A stretch of 64,000 bases of DNA from NCEH01 sp043195195 (GCF_043195195.1 NZ_JBAFWT010000020.1:32834-96833), one strand, 5' to 3'; numbered from the stretch's first letter, positions 1 to 8,621 are shown. The notes: generated by a model not told the origin, from the sequence alone. Translations and numbers: made by a program.

Positions 1-31
1 CGCTTAAACAACATTTTTTCGGTGGATGAAA

Positions 32-37
32 TATAAT
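32..37 (+). promoter_or_regulatory. candidate -10 hexamer upstream of metY
   Basis: TATAAT lies in a short AT-rich stretch 50 bases before the metY start. No convincing -35 hexamer stands at the right distance and the window begins only 31 bases further up, so this is a weak call. I found no recognisable SAM-type riboswitch in the 86-base leader that is visible. Confidence 0.3.
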
Positions 38-86
38 ATAACGTAAAGCCTACGGCATAATGCCGGGGACTTGGAGGAGACCAGCC

Positions 87-1370
87 ATGACCGACCGCGA
101 ACCCGGCTTCGCCACCCTTGCCATCCATGCTGGGGCCCAGCCCGATCCGACCACCGGGGCCCGGGCGACGCCGATCTATCAGACCACCTCGTTCGTGTTC
201 GACGATGTGGACCATGCGGCGGCGCTGTTCGGCCTGCAGACCTTCGGCAATATTTATACCCGCATCGGCAACCCAACGAATGCCGTTTTGGAAGAGCGCG
301 TGGCGGCGCTGGAGGGGGGCACGGCCGCGCTTGCGGTGGCGTCCGGCCACGCGGCTCAGCTGCTGGTCTTCCAGACCTTGCTGACGCCGGGTGACGAATT
401 TGTCGCCTCACGTAAGCTGTACGGCGGTTCGATCAACCAATTCACCCATGCGTTCAAGAGCTTCGGGTGGAATGTTGTGTGGGCGGATCCGGACGATATT
501 CCCTCCTTCCAGCGTGCCATCACGTCCAAGACGAAGGCGATCTTCACCGAATCCATCGCCAATCCCGGTGGCGTGGTCACCGACATCGCGGCCATTTCCG
601 ATATCGCCAAAGCCGCCGGACTGCCGCTGATCGTCGACAACACCCTGGCGACGCCCTATCTGTGGCGCCCGATCGAGCACGGCGCCGACATCGTCATCCA
701 TTCCGCCACCAAGTTCCTGGGCGGGCACGGAAATTCCATCGGCGGCGTGATTGTCGACGCCGGCACGTTCAACTGGTCCGCCACCGATCGCTATCCCTTC
801 CTTTCCAAGCCCCGGCCGGAATATCAGGGCATCGTGATTCACGAGACCTTCGGCAATTTCGCTTTTGCGATTGCGGCGCGCGTGCTCGGTCTGCGGGATC
901 TCGGCCCGGCGCTCTCGCCGTTCAATGCCTTTCTGATTCTCACCGGCATCGAAACGCTCACCCTGCGCATGAAGCAGCACAGCGAGAATGCGCTGATGGT
1001 TGCGAAATTTCTCGCCGCTCATCCGGCGGTGGAATGGGTGAGCTATCCCGGCCTGCCGGAGGACAAATATCACGCGCTCGCCCGCAAATATCTGCCCAAG
1101 GGCGCCGGCGCCGTGTTCACCTTCGGCCTGAAGGGCGGCTATGAGGCGGGCGTGAAGCTGGTTTCCAACGTTCAGCTCTTTTCCCATCTGGCCAACATCG
1201 GCGACACCCGCTCGCTGATCATCCATCCCGCCTCCACCACCCACCGCCAGCTCTCCGACGAGGCGAAGGTTGCCGCGGGCGCCGGCCCTCAGGTGGTTCG
1301 GCTCTCGGTGGGCATCGAGGATGTGGCCGATATCATCGCCGATCTGGAACAGGCTCTGGCGGTAAGCTGA
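87..1370 (+). CDS. metY: O-acetylhomoserine sulfhydrylase (aminocarboxypropyltransferase)
   Basis: Pyridoxal-phosphate enzyme of the Cys/Met metabolism family that makes homocysteine (or methionine) from O-acetylhomoserine and sulfide (or methanethiol) in the cytoplasm. The 427-residue length is normal for MetY. The PLP lysine is in SATKFLGGHGNSIGG (about K209), and the N-terminal FATLAIHAG and YTRIGNPT motifs are family hallmarks. The frame stays open upstream to position 60, but the ATG at 87 has a GGAGGA ribosome site at 73-78 and starts at the usual MTDREPGFATLAIHAG. The 3' end overlaps the convergent LysR gene by 38 bases. A MetZ-type O-succinylhomoserine enzyme is less likely given the length and motifs. 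Confidence 0.93.
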   Translation: MTDREPGFATLAIHAGAQPDPTTGARATPIYQTTSFVFDDVDHAAALFGLQTFGNIYTRIGNPTNAVLEERVAALEGGTAALAVASGHAAQLLVFQTLLTPGDEFVASRKLYGGSINQFTHAFKSFGWNVVWADPDDIPSFQRAITSKTKAIFTESIANPGGVVTDIAAISDIAKAAGLPLIVDNTLATPYLWRPIEHGADIVIHSATKFLGGHGNSIGGVIVDAGTFNWSATDRYPFLSKPRPEYQGIVIHETFGNFAFAIAARVLGLRDLGPALSPFNAFLILTGIETLTLRMKQHSENALMVAKFLAAHPAVEWVSYPGLPEDKYHALARKYLPKGAGAVFTFGLKGGYEAGVKLVSNVQLFSHLANIGDTRSLIIHPASTTHRQLSDEAKVAAGAGPQVVRLSVGIEDVADIIADLEQALAVS

Positions 1371-2274
1371 GGGCAGAATCGCTCTCTCCCTCCGGGCCAT
1401 GATATTCCCGCGCCAGCGCCAGCCAGGCGCGGGCTGCGTGGGACAGATAGGCCCGGCGGCGCCAGATCAATGCCATGTGCCAATCGGTGCTAGGCTCGTT
1501 CAGGGGCACCAGCGCCACTAAGGGATGGTGGCGCTGTTCGGCGATGGTGCGGGGCAGGAAGCCGATGCCGAGCCCCGCGCCTACCAAGGCCACGATGAAG
1601 TCGATCTGGCCCGAACGGGCGATGATGGTCGGCGCAACGCCGGCCCGTTCACAGGCATCGAGGATAACCTGGTTCAAGGCGAACCCGCTCTCGAACAGGA
1701 TGAAGGGCAGGGCCGCAAGATCGGGGAAGGTGACCGGCGCCCCCGCCTGCGCGAGCGGGTCGTTTTCCGGCATCAGCACCACCAGCGGCTCCAGCCGCAC
1801 CGGCTGAGCGGCGAAATCCTCCTTCACCGGCAGAAGCGAGCCCGCCAGTTCGACTTCACCTGCCAATAGAATCTCTTCCAGGCGTTTGCTGCCCTGTTCC
1901 ACGAGGCGGATCTCGATGCCGGGATAGCGGCTGCGAAAGCGCGCGAACAAGGGCGCGAAGAGGGTCGAGCTGCCGAGCGGCGGCAGGCCGAGCCGCAGCA
2001 CGCCTGTCTTGAGGCCGCGCAGCTCATCCAACTCCGTGATCAGATCCTCGCGTTCCGCCAGCATAGTGAGCGCCCGGCGATAGACGATTTCGCCCGCCGC
2101 GGTCAGCTCGCTGCGATGGCCGAGGCGATCCAGCAGGACCACGCCCAATTCGTCCTCCAGATGCTTGACCGCCTTGCTGACGGTGGACTGGGTGGCGAAC
2201 ACGGTTTTCGCGGCCTGGGAAAAGCCGCCCTGGCGGACCACTTCGACGAAGGCACGCAGGGTGCGCAGTTCCAT
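1333..2274 (-). CDS. LysR-family transcriptional regulator
   Basis: A 313-residue LysR-type regulator. The N-terminal winged helix-turn-helix (residues about 1-60, MELRTLRAFVEVVRQGGFSQ then TQSTVSKAVKHLEDELG) is followed by a periplasmic-binding-protein-like effector domain from about residue 90. It is transcribed divergently from the lrgA/lrgB pair across 109 bases, which is the normal layout for a LysR protein controlling its neighbours; control of the lrgAB-like genes, as by CidR in Gram-positives, is inferred from position only. The inducer cannot be read. Its C-terminus overlaps metY tail to tail. Confidence 0.92.
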   Translation of the reverse strand: MELRTLRAFVEVVRQGGFSQAAKTVFATQSTVSKAVKHLEDELGVVLLDRLGHRSELTAAGEIVYRRALTMLAEREDLITELDELRGLKTGVLRLGLPPLGSSTLFAPLFARFRSRYPGIEIRLVEQGSKRLEEILLAGEVELAGSLLPVKEDFAAQPVRLEPLVVLMPENDPLAQAGAPVTFPDLAALPFILFESGFALNQVILDACERAGVAPTIIARSGQIDFIVALVGAGLGIGFLPRTIAEQRHHPLVALVPLNEPSTDWHMALIWRRRAYLSHAARAWLALAREYHGPEGESDSALSLPPEPVPDRR

Positions 2275-2299
2275 TTCTATTCCAATTTGGACTTATCAG

Positions 2300-2317
2300 A
2301 ATTCATTCAATTCATTT
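2300..2317. repeat. tandem 9-mer in the LysR/lrgA intergenic region
   Basis: Two adjacent copies of AATTCATTY (2300-2308 and 2309-2317) sit in the AT-rich space between the divergent LysR and lrgA starts, 26 bases from the LysR start codon. This is where a LysR operator would be expected, but the repeat is direct rather than the usual T-N11-A dyad, so operator function is only a suggestion. Confidence 0.35.
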
Positions 2318-2383
2318 TACGAATATCGCAGTGCGGCGTAGTTTTCCAATCACTTCCTCCTGCTCTGTCTGTGGACCATTCCC

Positions 2384-2794
2384 ATGTCCGGGATCCTTCT
2401 TCGTCTCCGCCTCATGCTGCGCCGCACGCGCGTGCTTCAGGTCTTCGTTCTGCTCGGCTTCTGGCTGGTGGGAGACATGCTGGTGCGCTGGCTGCACCTT
2501 CCGGTTCCCGGTGGCGTGGTCGGCATGGGGCTGCTGCTGGTCCTGTTGGTGAGCGGGGTGCTGAGGGCGGCAAGCTTGCGGCTCGGGGCCTATTGGTTGC
2601 TGGCGGAAATGCTGCTGTTCTTCGTGCCTGCGGCCATGGCGGTGATGGACCATGGGGAGTTCGTCGGCACCCTCGGGCTCAAGATCGCCGCCGTGATCCT
2701 CATTGGCACCGTGACCGTGATGGGTACGACGGCCCTGATCGTGGATTTCGCCTATCGCTTGAGTCTGCGCCACGCGGGGGAAACCCATGCCTGA
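2384..2794 (+). CDS. CidA/LrgA family membrane protein
   Basis: A 136-residue membrane protein of the CidA/LrgA family. It has a basic N-terminus (LRLRLMLRRTRVLQ), then four hydrophobic segments, and the family signature GDMLVRWLHLPVPGGVVGMG near residues 29-48. Proteins of this family are holin-like and work with an LrgB/CidB partner in autolysis control or, in several bacteria, in transport of pyruvate or other small acids. The next gene is that partner, overlapping by 8 bases, so the two are translated together. The ribosome site is weak. Confidence 0.88.
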   Translation: MSGILLRLRLMLRRTRVLQVFVLLGFWLVGDMLVRWLHLPVPGGVVGMGLLLVLLVSGVLRAASLRLGAYWLLAEMLLFFVPAAMAVMDHGEFVGTLGLKIAAVILIGTVTVMGTTALIVDFAYRLSLRHAGETHA

Positions 2795-3485
2795 GGCTGG
2801 CTCTCTGTTCTGGTTGCTGTTCTGGCCGGCGGCCACCATCGCGGTCTATGTCGCCGCGCGGCTGCTGAACCGCCGGTTCGGCCGCTGGTTCACCGCTCCC
2901 CTGCTGCTGACGCCGGTGCTGATCCTCGGCCTCACCGCCTTGCTTCACGCCGATTATGCCGAATATCTGCGCGGCACACATTGGATGGTGCTGATGCTCG
3001 GGCCGGCGACCGTGGCGTTTGCCATTCCCATCTATGAGCAGCGCGCCACCATCCGCCGCCATTGGCCGGTTCTGTTGGTCGGGGTGATTGCCGGCAGCAC
3101 CGTCGCCTTGGTTTCCGCCTGGGGGCTGGCGAGTTTGCTGGGTCTGCCCGATGTGCTCGGCCGCAGCCTGATGCCCCGTTCCACCACGACCCCGTTCGCC
3201 ATGAACATGTCAGGTGAGATCGGCGGCATTCCGGATCTGACCGCCATGTTCGTGGTGATCACAGGCATTTGCGGCGCGGCCATGGGCGAGGCGATGATGA
3301 AATGGCTGCCGCTGCGCTCCTCCCTGGCGCGGGGCGCCTTGTTCGGCATGGGGGCCCATGGCGCGGGCGTCGCCAAGGCGCATCAGATCGGCCGCGAGGA
3401 AGGCTCCATCGCCGGACTTGTGATGATCCTTGCTGGCTTCGTGAACCTGCTGCTCGGCCCGCTGGTGGCGATCGCGCTGCGCTGA
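2787..3485 (+). CDS. LrgB/CidB family membrane protein
   Basis: A 232-residue polytopic protein of the LrgB family. The conserved segment GRSLMPRSTTTPFAMNMSGE (about residues 127-146) and the later FGMGAHGAGVAKAHQIGREEG are diagnostic. It begins inside the end of the lrgA-like gene and should form a complex with its product in the inner membrane. The stop lies only 3 bases from the stop of the convergent ctaA gene, so the two transcripts must overlap. Whether the pair affects lysis or moves an organic acid cannot be told here. Confidence 0.9.
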   Translation: MPEAGSLFWLLFWPAATIAVYVAARLLNRRFGRWFTAPLLLTPVLILGLTALLHADYAEYLRGTHWMVLMLGPATVAFAIPIYEQRATIRRHWPVLLVGVIAGSTVALVSAWGLASLLGLPDVLGRSLMPRSTTTPFAMNMSGEIGGIPDLTAMFVVITGICGAAMGEAMMKWLPLRSSLARGALFGMGAHGAGVAKAHQIGREEGSIAGLVMILAGFVNLLLGPLVAIALR

Positions 3486-3488
3486 GGT

Positions 3489-4598
3489 TCAGGCCCGCAC
3501 GGGCCGGGCGGGAACACCGGCCGAGACGGCGAGGTGCCCGCTGCGCGCAAGGTCGCTCGCATGCAGCGTTGCCGCGATCAGCACCACGGCCGCCCCGAAC
3601 TGGTGGGTCAGCGCGATATCCATCGGCACCACGAACACCAGCGTGAGGATGCCGAGCAGCGCCTGGCAACAGACGAGAGCGAACACGCCCCAGGCTTCCC
3701 GCGCCACCCATCCCCCGGTGCGGCGTGCATTCATGGCGTGCAGGAAAGCCGCTGCGAATATCGTGTAGGCGATCATGCGGTGGACGAACTGGACGGTCAG
3801 GACATTCTCGAACAGGTTCCGCCAGGCGGGATCGAGCACGCCCAATTGGGCGGCGGCGGGAATGAAACGTCCGTCGATCAATGGCCAGGTGTTGAAGGTC
3901 ATGCCGGCATCCAGCCCGGCCACCAGGCCGCCAGCGAAAATCTGCAGCAGCACGAGGCCGACCAGCGCGACGGCGCCGGCACGCAGGGACCCCGGCACCT
4001 TCTCCTGGCGCGCGGCGGTGAGGCTGCGGCCGACCGCGACGATGGCGGCGAGGATGATGCACGCGAGGGTCAGATGTACCGCCAGCCGGTACTGGCTGAC
4101 GGAGGTGCGTGCAGCAAGGCCCGACGCCACCATCCACCAGCCGACCGCGCCCTGCAGGCCGCCGAGCACGAACAGACCGAGGCATTTGACCAGCAGCGGG
4201 CCGCGCAGCACGCCGCGAATGGCGAAATAGAGGAACGGCAGCAGGAATGCGAAGCCGATCAGCCGGCCCAGGAGGCGATGGCCCCATTCCCACCAGAAGA
4301 TGCGCTTGAACCCCTCAAGCCCCATGCCCTTGTTGAGGATCTCGTACTGCGGAATCGTCTTGTATTTCTCGAATTCCGCCTGCCAGTCGGCCTGCGAGAG
4401 CGGGGGCAGGGCGCCGGTAACGGGCTTCCATTCGGTGATGGAAAGGCCGGATTCCGTGAGGCGGGTCGCGCCGCCCACCACGATCATGACGACGATCAAG
4501 GCCGCAACCGCATATAGCCAAAGGCGAACGGCCTTATATCGCCCGCCTGCGCCTGCCCCTGCGCTGGCGGCGGTGATCGCGCTGCGACCCTGCGGCAT
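3489..4598 (-). CDS. ctaA: heme A synthase (COX15/CtaA)
   Basis: Integral membrane monooxygenase that converts heme O to heme A for aa3-type cytochrome oxidase. The 369 residues match the alphaproteobacterial COX15-type length. There are about eight transmembrane helices. The signatures are GGATRLTESGLSITEWKPV near the N-terminus and the heme-ligand histidines in WEWGHRLLGR, HLTLACI, FVHRMIAYT and ALTHQFGAAVV. The ATG at 4598 has GGAG 9 bases upstream. The gene stands alone, opposite to the DUF2842 gene that follows. Confidence 0.95.
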   Translation of the reverse strand: MPQGRSAITAASAGAGAGGRYKAVRLWLYAVAALIVVMIVVGGATRLTESGLSITEWKPVTGALPPLSQADWQAEFEKYKTIPQYEILNKGMGLEGFKRIFWWEWGHRLLGRLIGFAFLLPFLYFAIRGVLRGPLLVKCLGLFVLGGLQGAVGWWMVASGLAARTSVSQYRLAVHLTLACIILAAIVAVGRSLTAARQEKVPGSLRAGAVALVGLVLLQIFAGGLVAGLDAGMTFNTWPLIDGRFIPAAAQLGVLDPAWRNLFENVLTVQFVHRMIAYTIFAAAFLHAMNARRTGGWVAREAWGVFALVCCQALLGILTLVFVVPMDIALTHQFGAAVVLIAATLHASDLARSGHLAVSAGVPARPVRA

Positions 4599-4732
4599 CT
4601 GCGTGTGCTCCAGAATATGGCCCTCCCAGGCGATCCGATATACAGCGGCTCAACGGCATGCAAGACGACGCGGCGTCGCTGCCGGGACGGCAGGGGAAAG
4701 TCAGCCGCGCGAGCTTAAAAGAGGAGGGCGCG

Positions 4733-4957
4733 ATGCCCATGCGATTGCGCAAACTCATCGGCACGGTGCTGATGCTGATCCTGGTGGTGGTGTGGGCACT
4801 GGCGGCAATGGCGATCGCCCAGGGGCGCGTGACAGAGCTGCCGTGGCTCTGGCAGACCGTCTCCTATGTGCTCCTGGGATCGTTGTGGGTTGTGCCGGCG
4901 GCATTCCTGATCCGCTGGATGGAGCGCCCTGATAAGCCGCGCGAGCCCAGCCGATGA
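4733..4957 (+). CDS. DUF2842 small membrane protein
   Basis: A 74-residue protein with two predicted transmembrane helices (about residues 8-30 and 41-61), fitting the alphaproteobacterial DUF2842 family (MRLRKLIGTVLMLILVVVWA start, RWMERPD end). Its function is unknown; in many alphaproteobacteria it sits near cytochrome oxidase assembly genes, as here beside ctaA. The frame is open upstream to 4658, but the start at 4733 follows a GAGGAG ribosome site and matches the family N-terminus. Confidence 0.75.
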   Translation: MPMRLRKLIGTVLMLILVVVWALAAMAIAQGRVTELPWLWQTVSYVLLGSLWVVPAAFLIRWMERPDKPREPSR

Positions 4958-5065
4958 TCGAGATTCGCGTAATTTATAACCTCAGAAGATCGGTATAATA
5001 TTTTGATTTTTATGGTTAATTTCAATCGGCGCTAGTGGATGTGTCACATGAGCCGTTGGGAGGAG

Positions 5066-6505
5066 TCAGGCCGCTGGTGCCAGCCGGCGGGCGGCTAGGC
5101 GAACCGGAACGGGTGGGGCAAGATCCTCCACGGCCGGTGCCAGCGGCACCGGTTCGGTGCCGGCTAGACGCAGCATCACCACGGCGTTGAAGCCGGTCGA
5201 GGCGAGTGCGGAATAAGCTTCCGCTGCGGAGCCCTGCGGGGCGTCCATGTCCTCGATGCACACAAGGAGCGGATGCTGGGCGGCCAGCGCGAACGCCTCA
5301 GTGAGATGCGGTGCGGGGGGCGCTGCGACGATGACACAGTCATAGGTCTGGCTGAGTGCATGCAGAATCAGGGCGAGCCGGTCGGCGGTGGCGACGCTGT
5401 CGCCGCCGCGAGCGCCGCGTCCAGGCGGTATGATATGGGCGCGGGAGATCTGATCGCGATGGATCGTCTCGCCGAAGCCGGCCACACCGAACAGCATTTC
5501 CGTGACCCCCGCGGCCCAAGGGTCGGACACCAGGCCGGCGAGGTCGCCGGCATCCCCATCCAGAGCCACAAGCGCGACGCGCGTATCGCCCATGGCAAGG
5601 GCGCGGGCAAGGTCGATCGCGCAGCGGGCGGACCGGGTGTGGGAGGTGTCGGCGGTCAGCACCACGAGTTGCCCGGCCTGCGAAGGTTGCGCACACAGGT
5701 CCTCCAGGATCTGGAGCAGACGGGCGAGGGCCTCATCCTGCGTCAGACCGCGTCCGCCGCCCGCATCCATCCAGGTGACGCTGCGCCCGTCAGTGAGTTG
5801 GACCGGCAGTTCGGTGCGGTCCAGAGTCTGCGGCCGGTCGTGGGGAACACGGCCGATCCGCGCGGCGATGAAGCCCAGGGCAAGCGCGGCCGAAACGAGC
5901 AGGGCGAGCCGCAGAGGGTTTGGCACATCGGGTGCGGCCGGGGCTGAGGCCTCGGTGGCGATGCGCATCGGCGGCGCGGTTGTTCCGGTCTCCAGATCCG
6001 CGCGCACCTCGGCATCGAGATGAACGAATGCATCGGCATAGGTCTGGACGACGCGCGATGCGAGGCCCGGGCTGGTTGCCGTGAACGCAAGGTCGAGCAC
6101 CCGGCCACCGAAGCGGGGATTGACGGTAAGGCCCGAAACCAGCGCCGCGCCTGCGGCATCGTCGAGCGTGCGGGGCAGATCCGGCGCCAGCCAGCGCGGC
6201 GTGGCCATGAACCGGTCGAGGCCCGCAAGGGCGGACTGATCCTGCGCGCCGAGGCGCTTGAACACGTCCTGCGCCATCTCGCGCGAGCCGAGCACCTGCG
6301 CCACACCCCGCACGCTGGCGGCGGGAGGCTGGGAGGCCACATCGAAGGAGAGCGTGGCGACGGCGGTATAGCGCAGCGGCAGAAGCAGCAGCGCCGCGGC
6401 GATCAGCAGGGCCAGGGCGGCGAACGTTCGGACGCGCCGCACGCGAACCCGCTGCCCTTCGGCATCGCATTCGAGGATCGTCTCGCGGCCGAGGCTTTCG
6501 GTCAT
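5066..6505 (-). CDS. Wzz-like chain-length protein with degenerate BY-kinase domain
   Basis: A 479-residue protein laid out like a polysaccharide co-polymerase. It has a cytoplasmic N-terminus, a first membrane helix (about residues 27-44, TFAALALLIAAALLLLPL), a periplasmic Wzz-type domain, a second helix near residue 205 (LALLVSAALALGFIAARIG), and a Rossmann-like cytoplasmic domain. That last domain resembles bacterial tyrosine kinases. However, the Walker A position reads TADTSHTRSARCA with no GKS/GKT, Walker B reads YDCVIVAAPP instead of ending in an aspartate, and no tyrosine cluster ends the protein. It is probably not an ATPase. Start chosen at 6505 with AAGGAAGG upstream. No other exopolysaccharide genes lie nearby. 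Confidence 0.75.
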   Translation of the reverse strand: MTESLGRETILECDAEGQRVRVRRVRTFAALALLIAAALLLLPLRYTAVATLSFDVASQPPAASVRGVAQVLGSREMAQDVFKRLGAQDQSALAGLDRFMATPRWLAPDLPRTLDDAAGAALVSGLTVNPRFGGRVLDLAFTATSPGLASRVVQTYADAFVHLDAEVRADLETGTTAPPMRIATEASAPAAPDVPNPLRLALLVSAALALGFIAARIGRVPHDRPQTLDRTELPVQLTDGRSVTWMDAGGGRGLTQDEALARLLQILEDLCAQPSQAGQLVVLTADTSHTRSARCAIDLARALAMGDTRVALVALDGDAGDLAGLVSDPWAAGVTEMLFGVAGFGETIHRDQISRAHIIPPGRGARGGDSVATADRLALILHALSQTYDCVIVAAPPAPHLTEAFALAAQHPLLVCIEDMDAPQGSAAEAYSALASTGFNAVVMLRLAGTEPVPLAPAVEDLAPPVPVRLAARRLAPAA

Positions 6506-6599
6506 GGAGCCTTCCTTCGCCGCCGGCACAACGCCGACCAGGACACTAGGAAAGCCCTTTATGGTTTAGGGAACGTAAAGACCGGCGGACCTTTCGCGC

Positions 6600-7433
6600 T
6601 TAGCGGTCTTCCCAGTGCGGCGCGCGCTTCTCAATGACGGCTGAGATGCCTTCGTCGGCGTCGCGCGCCAGCATGTTGGTCGTCATGACCTGCGAGGCGA
6701 AGGCATAGGCGTTGTCGAGCGTCATCTCGGCCTGGGCGTAGAAGGCTGCCTTGCCCAGCTTGACCGGCACCTGCGATTTCGCCGCGATCCGCAGCGCCAG
6801 CTCGCGCGCGGCCGCAACCGCCGTGCCATCGGCCACCACGCGGTTCACGAGACCCATGCGGTGCGCTTCGTCCGCCTCCACCCATTCCCCCAGCAGCAGC
6901 ATTTCCAAGGCGTGCTTACGCGAGACGGCGCGCGAGAGCGCCACCATGGGTGTGTGGCAGAACAGACCAATGTTCACGCCGGGCGTGCAGAACCGCGCTT
7001 TCGCTCCCGCAACCGCAAGGTCGCAGCTTGCCACAAGCTGACAGCCGGCGGCGGTGGCCATGCCATCCACGCCAGCGATCACCGGCTGGGGAAGACGGAC
7101 GATTGCGGTCATCAAGGCCGCGCAGCGGCGCAGCACCTGGTCGAAATAACGCCGGCCGCGATCCTCGTCCCCGCGATGGGACTGGATTTCCTTCAGATCA
7201 TGACCGGCCGAGAACACCGGGCCGTTGGCGGTGAGCACCACCGCGCGCACGCCCGGATCGATCGAGATGTCCGTGAGCACTTCGGAGAGCGCCGCCATCA
7301 TCGATTCGGAAAGGCTGTTGCGGCTTGCCGGGCGGTTCAGCGTCACCAGCGCGACGCCATCGGCGTCGCTGCGCAGGACAATGGGCTCGGCGGCGTGGGC
7401 GGGCGCAGCAGCAGGGGATGCGGCTGAAGACAT
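6600..7433 (-). CDS. enoyl-CoA hydratase/isomerase family protein (ECHDC3-like)
   Basis: A 277-residue crotonase-fold protein. The oxyanion-hole segment FSAGHDLKEI is present, and the protein resembles the ECHDC3 branch (GCQLVASCDLAVA; ARFCTPGVNIGLFCHTPMVA). Both glutamates used by true enoyl-CoA hydratases are replaced: the first by Gln in AAGCQLVASCDL, the second by Gly in TPGVNIG. Simple hydration of enoyl-CoA is therefore unlikely, and the real reaction is unknown. The ATG at 7433 has GAGGGAG 6 bases upstream and is preferred to the TTG two codons earlier. It is divergent from the thioesterase gene, which suggests related acyl-CoA metabolism. Confidence 0.85.
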   Translation of the reverse strand: MSSAASPAAAPAHAAEPIVLRSDADGVALVTLNRPASRNSLSESMMAALSEVLTDISIDPGVRAVVLTANGPVFSAGHDLKEIQSHRGDEDRGRRYFDQVLRRCAALMTAIVRLPQPVIAGVDGMATAAGCQLVASCDLAVAGAKARFCTPGVNIGLFCHTPMVALSRAVSRKHALEMLLLGEWVEADEAHRMGLVNRVVADGTAVAAARELALRIAAKSQVPVKLGKAAFYAQAEMTLDNAYAFASQVMTTNMLARDADEGISAVIEKRAPHWEDR

Positions 7434-7526
7434 GGGCAACTCCCTCGCGCGGTCGGCCGCGCTTTGATCTTGTGCCCGGCTACTCTATGCAAACTCAAAC
7501 AGCGAAGCGAGATGCAGGAGGACGCA

Positions 7527-7961
7527 ATGGGGGACGGCGCGGTGCTGATGTCGCCGGAGGCGCTGGAGGCTTTCCTGCACGAGGAATTCCCCCAGGCTTT
7601 CGGCCCGGGCAAGGCGCACAAGGTGATCTCCACCGGCCCCATGACGGCCACGGTGCAGCTTGATGCCGGTGACGATCATCTGCGGCCCGGCGGCACGGTC
7701 TCCGGCCCCTCATTGATGGCGCTCTCGGATGTGGCGGTCTATGCGGCGCTGCTGGCGCAGATTGGCCCGGTCGCGCTGGCCGTGACCACCAATCTCTCGA
7801 TCAATTTCCTGCGCAAGCCGGCGCCGGGCCCGATCCTTGCCGATGCGCGGATCATCAAGCTCGGCAAGCGCCTTGCGGTCGGCGACGTGGCGCTGCACAG
7901 CCCGGGCAGCGCGGATCTGGTCGCCCATTGCGTCGCCACCTATTCGATCCCTGCTCGCTGA
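7527..7961 (+). CDS. PaaI-family hotdog thioesterase
   Basis: A 144-residue protein with the PaaI/YbgC-like hotdog core: GGTVSGPSLMALSDVAVYAA (about residues 56-75) contains the helix of the fold, followed by TTNLSINFLRKPAPG. Such enzymes hydrolyse acyl-CoA or aryl-CoA thioesters. The substrate cannot be told. The chosen ATG has AGGAGG at 7516-7521, 5 bases before it; the frame is open further upstream. It is divergent from the crotonase-family gene. Confidence 0.85.
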   Translation: MGDGAVLMSPEALEAFLHEEFPQAFGPGKAHKVISTGPMTATVQLDAGDDHLRPGGTVSGPSLMALSDVAVYAALLAQIGPVALAVTTNLSINFLRKPAPGPILADARIIKLGKRLAVGDVALHSPGSADLVAHCVATYSIPAR

Positions 7962-8036
7962 CTTAAGGGCAGGAGGCCTGATCAGGATCAATGCGCCCCC
8001 CATGTCCGCACCTCAGGATGCGAGAGAGGGGGCGAC

Positions 8037-8621
8037 ATGCGAAGATCCATCCTCATCATCCAGGGCCATCCCGATCCGCACGGCAGCCATTTGTGCCATG
8101 CGCTCGCGGAGGCCTATGCGCGCGGGGCGCTGGCGGCCGGCCACAGCGTGTCGCGGGTGGAGGTTGCCTCGCTCGATTTTCCCCTGATGCGGACACAGGC
8201 GGATTTCGAGACAGGCTCCATGCCCCACGACCTGCTCCCGGCGCGTGACGCCTTGCTGGAAGCCCACCACGTTGTGCTGCTGTTTCCGCTCTGGCTCGGG
8301 ACCATGCCGGCATTGCTCAAGGGGTTTCTGGAGCAATTGATGCGACCGGGCTTCGCCTTCGTGCAGGCGGGGCCAGGATTTCCGCAAAAGCTGCTCGGCG
8401 GGCGCTCGGCGCGGGTGATCGTGACCATGGGCATGCCGTCCCTGATGTATCGCTGGTATTTCTTTGCCCACGGCGTGCTGGGATTGGAACGCAACATCCT
8501 CGATTTCGTCGGTATTTCCCCGGTGCGCCACAGCCTGTTCGGCATGGTCGAGGCAGCGGGCGCGGAACAGCGGGCGGGTTGGTTGCGGGAGATGGAACGT
8601 CTCGGCCGCGCAGCCCGATAG
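8037..8621 (+). CDS. flavodoxin-fold NAD(P)H:quinone oxidoreductase
   Basis: A 194-residue protein of the NQO1/MdaB/KefF flavodoxin-like family. The N-terminal ILIIQGHPDPHGSHLCHALA is the FMN/FAD phosphate-binding loop, and VVLLFPLWLGTMPALLKGFLEQLM is the conserved second flavin contact. It is expected to reduce quinones with NAD(P)H in the cytoplasm. A strong purine-rich ribosome site (GAGAGAGGGGG) precedes the ATG. No partner gene is evident, so a KefF-like role with a potassium channel is not supported. Confidence 0.87.
   Translation: MRRSILIIQGHPDPHGSHLCHALAEAYARGALAAGHSVSRVEVASLDFPLMRTQADFETGSMPHDLLPARDALLEAHHVVLLFPLWLGTMPALLKGFLEQLMRPGFAFVQAGPGFPQKLLGGRSARVIVTMGMPSLMYRWYFFAHGVLGLERNILDFVGISPVRHSLFGMVEAAGAEQRAGWLREMERLGRAAR

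Noticed and set aside
1..86. SAM-II or other methionine riboswitch before metY
   Set aside because: Alphaproteobacterial met genes often have one, but the visible leader shows neither the conserved pseudoknot segments nor enough length; it could lie partly outside the window.
408..1400. Long minus-strand open frame opposite metY
   Set aside because: Antisense shadow of a well-supported gene; no start signal, low-complexity Gly/Arg/Glu composition and no recognisable domain.
3492..3505. GGCCCG-CA-CGGGCC hairpin at the lrgB/ctaA junction as bidirectional terminator
   Set aside because: It lies within the ctaA coding end, has a 2-base loop and no T run; more likely chance in G+C-rich DNA.
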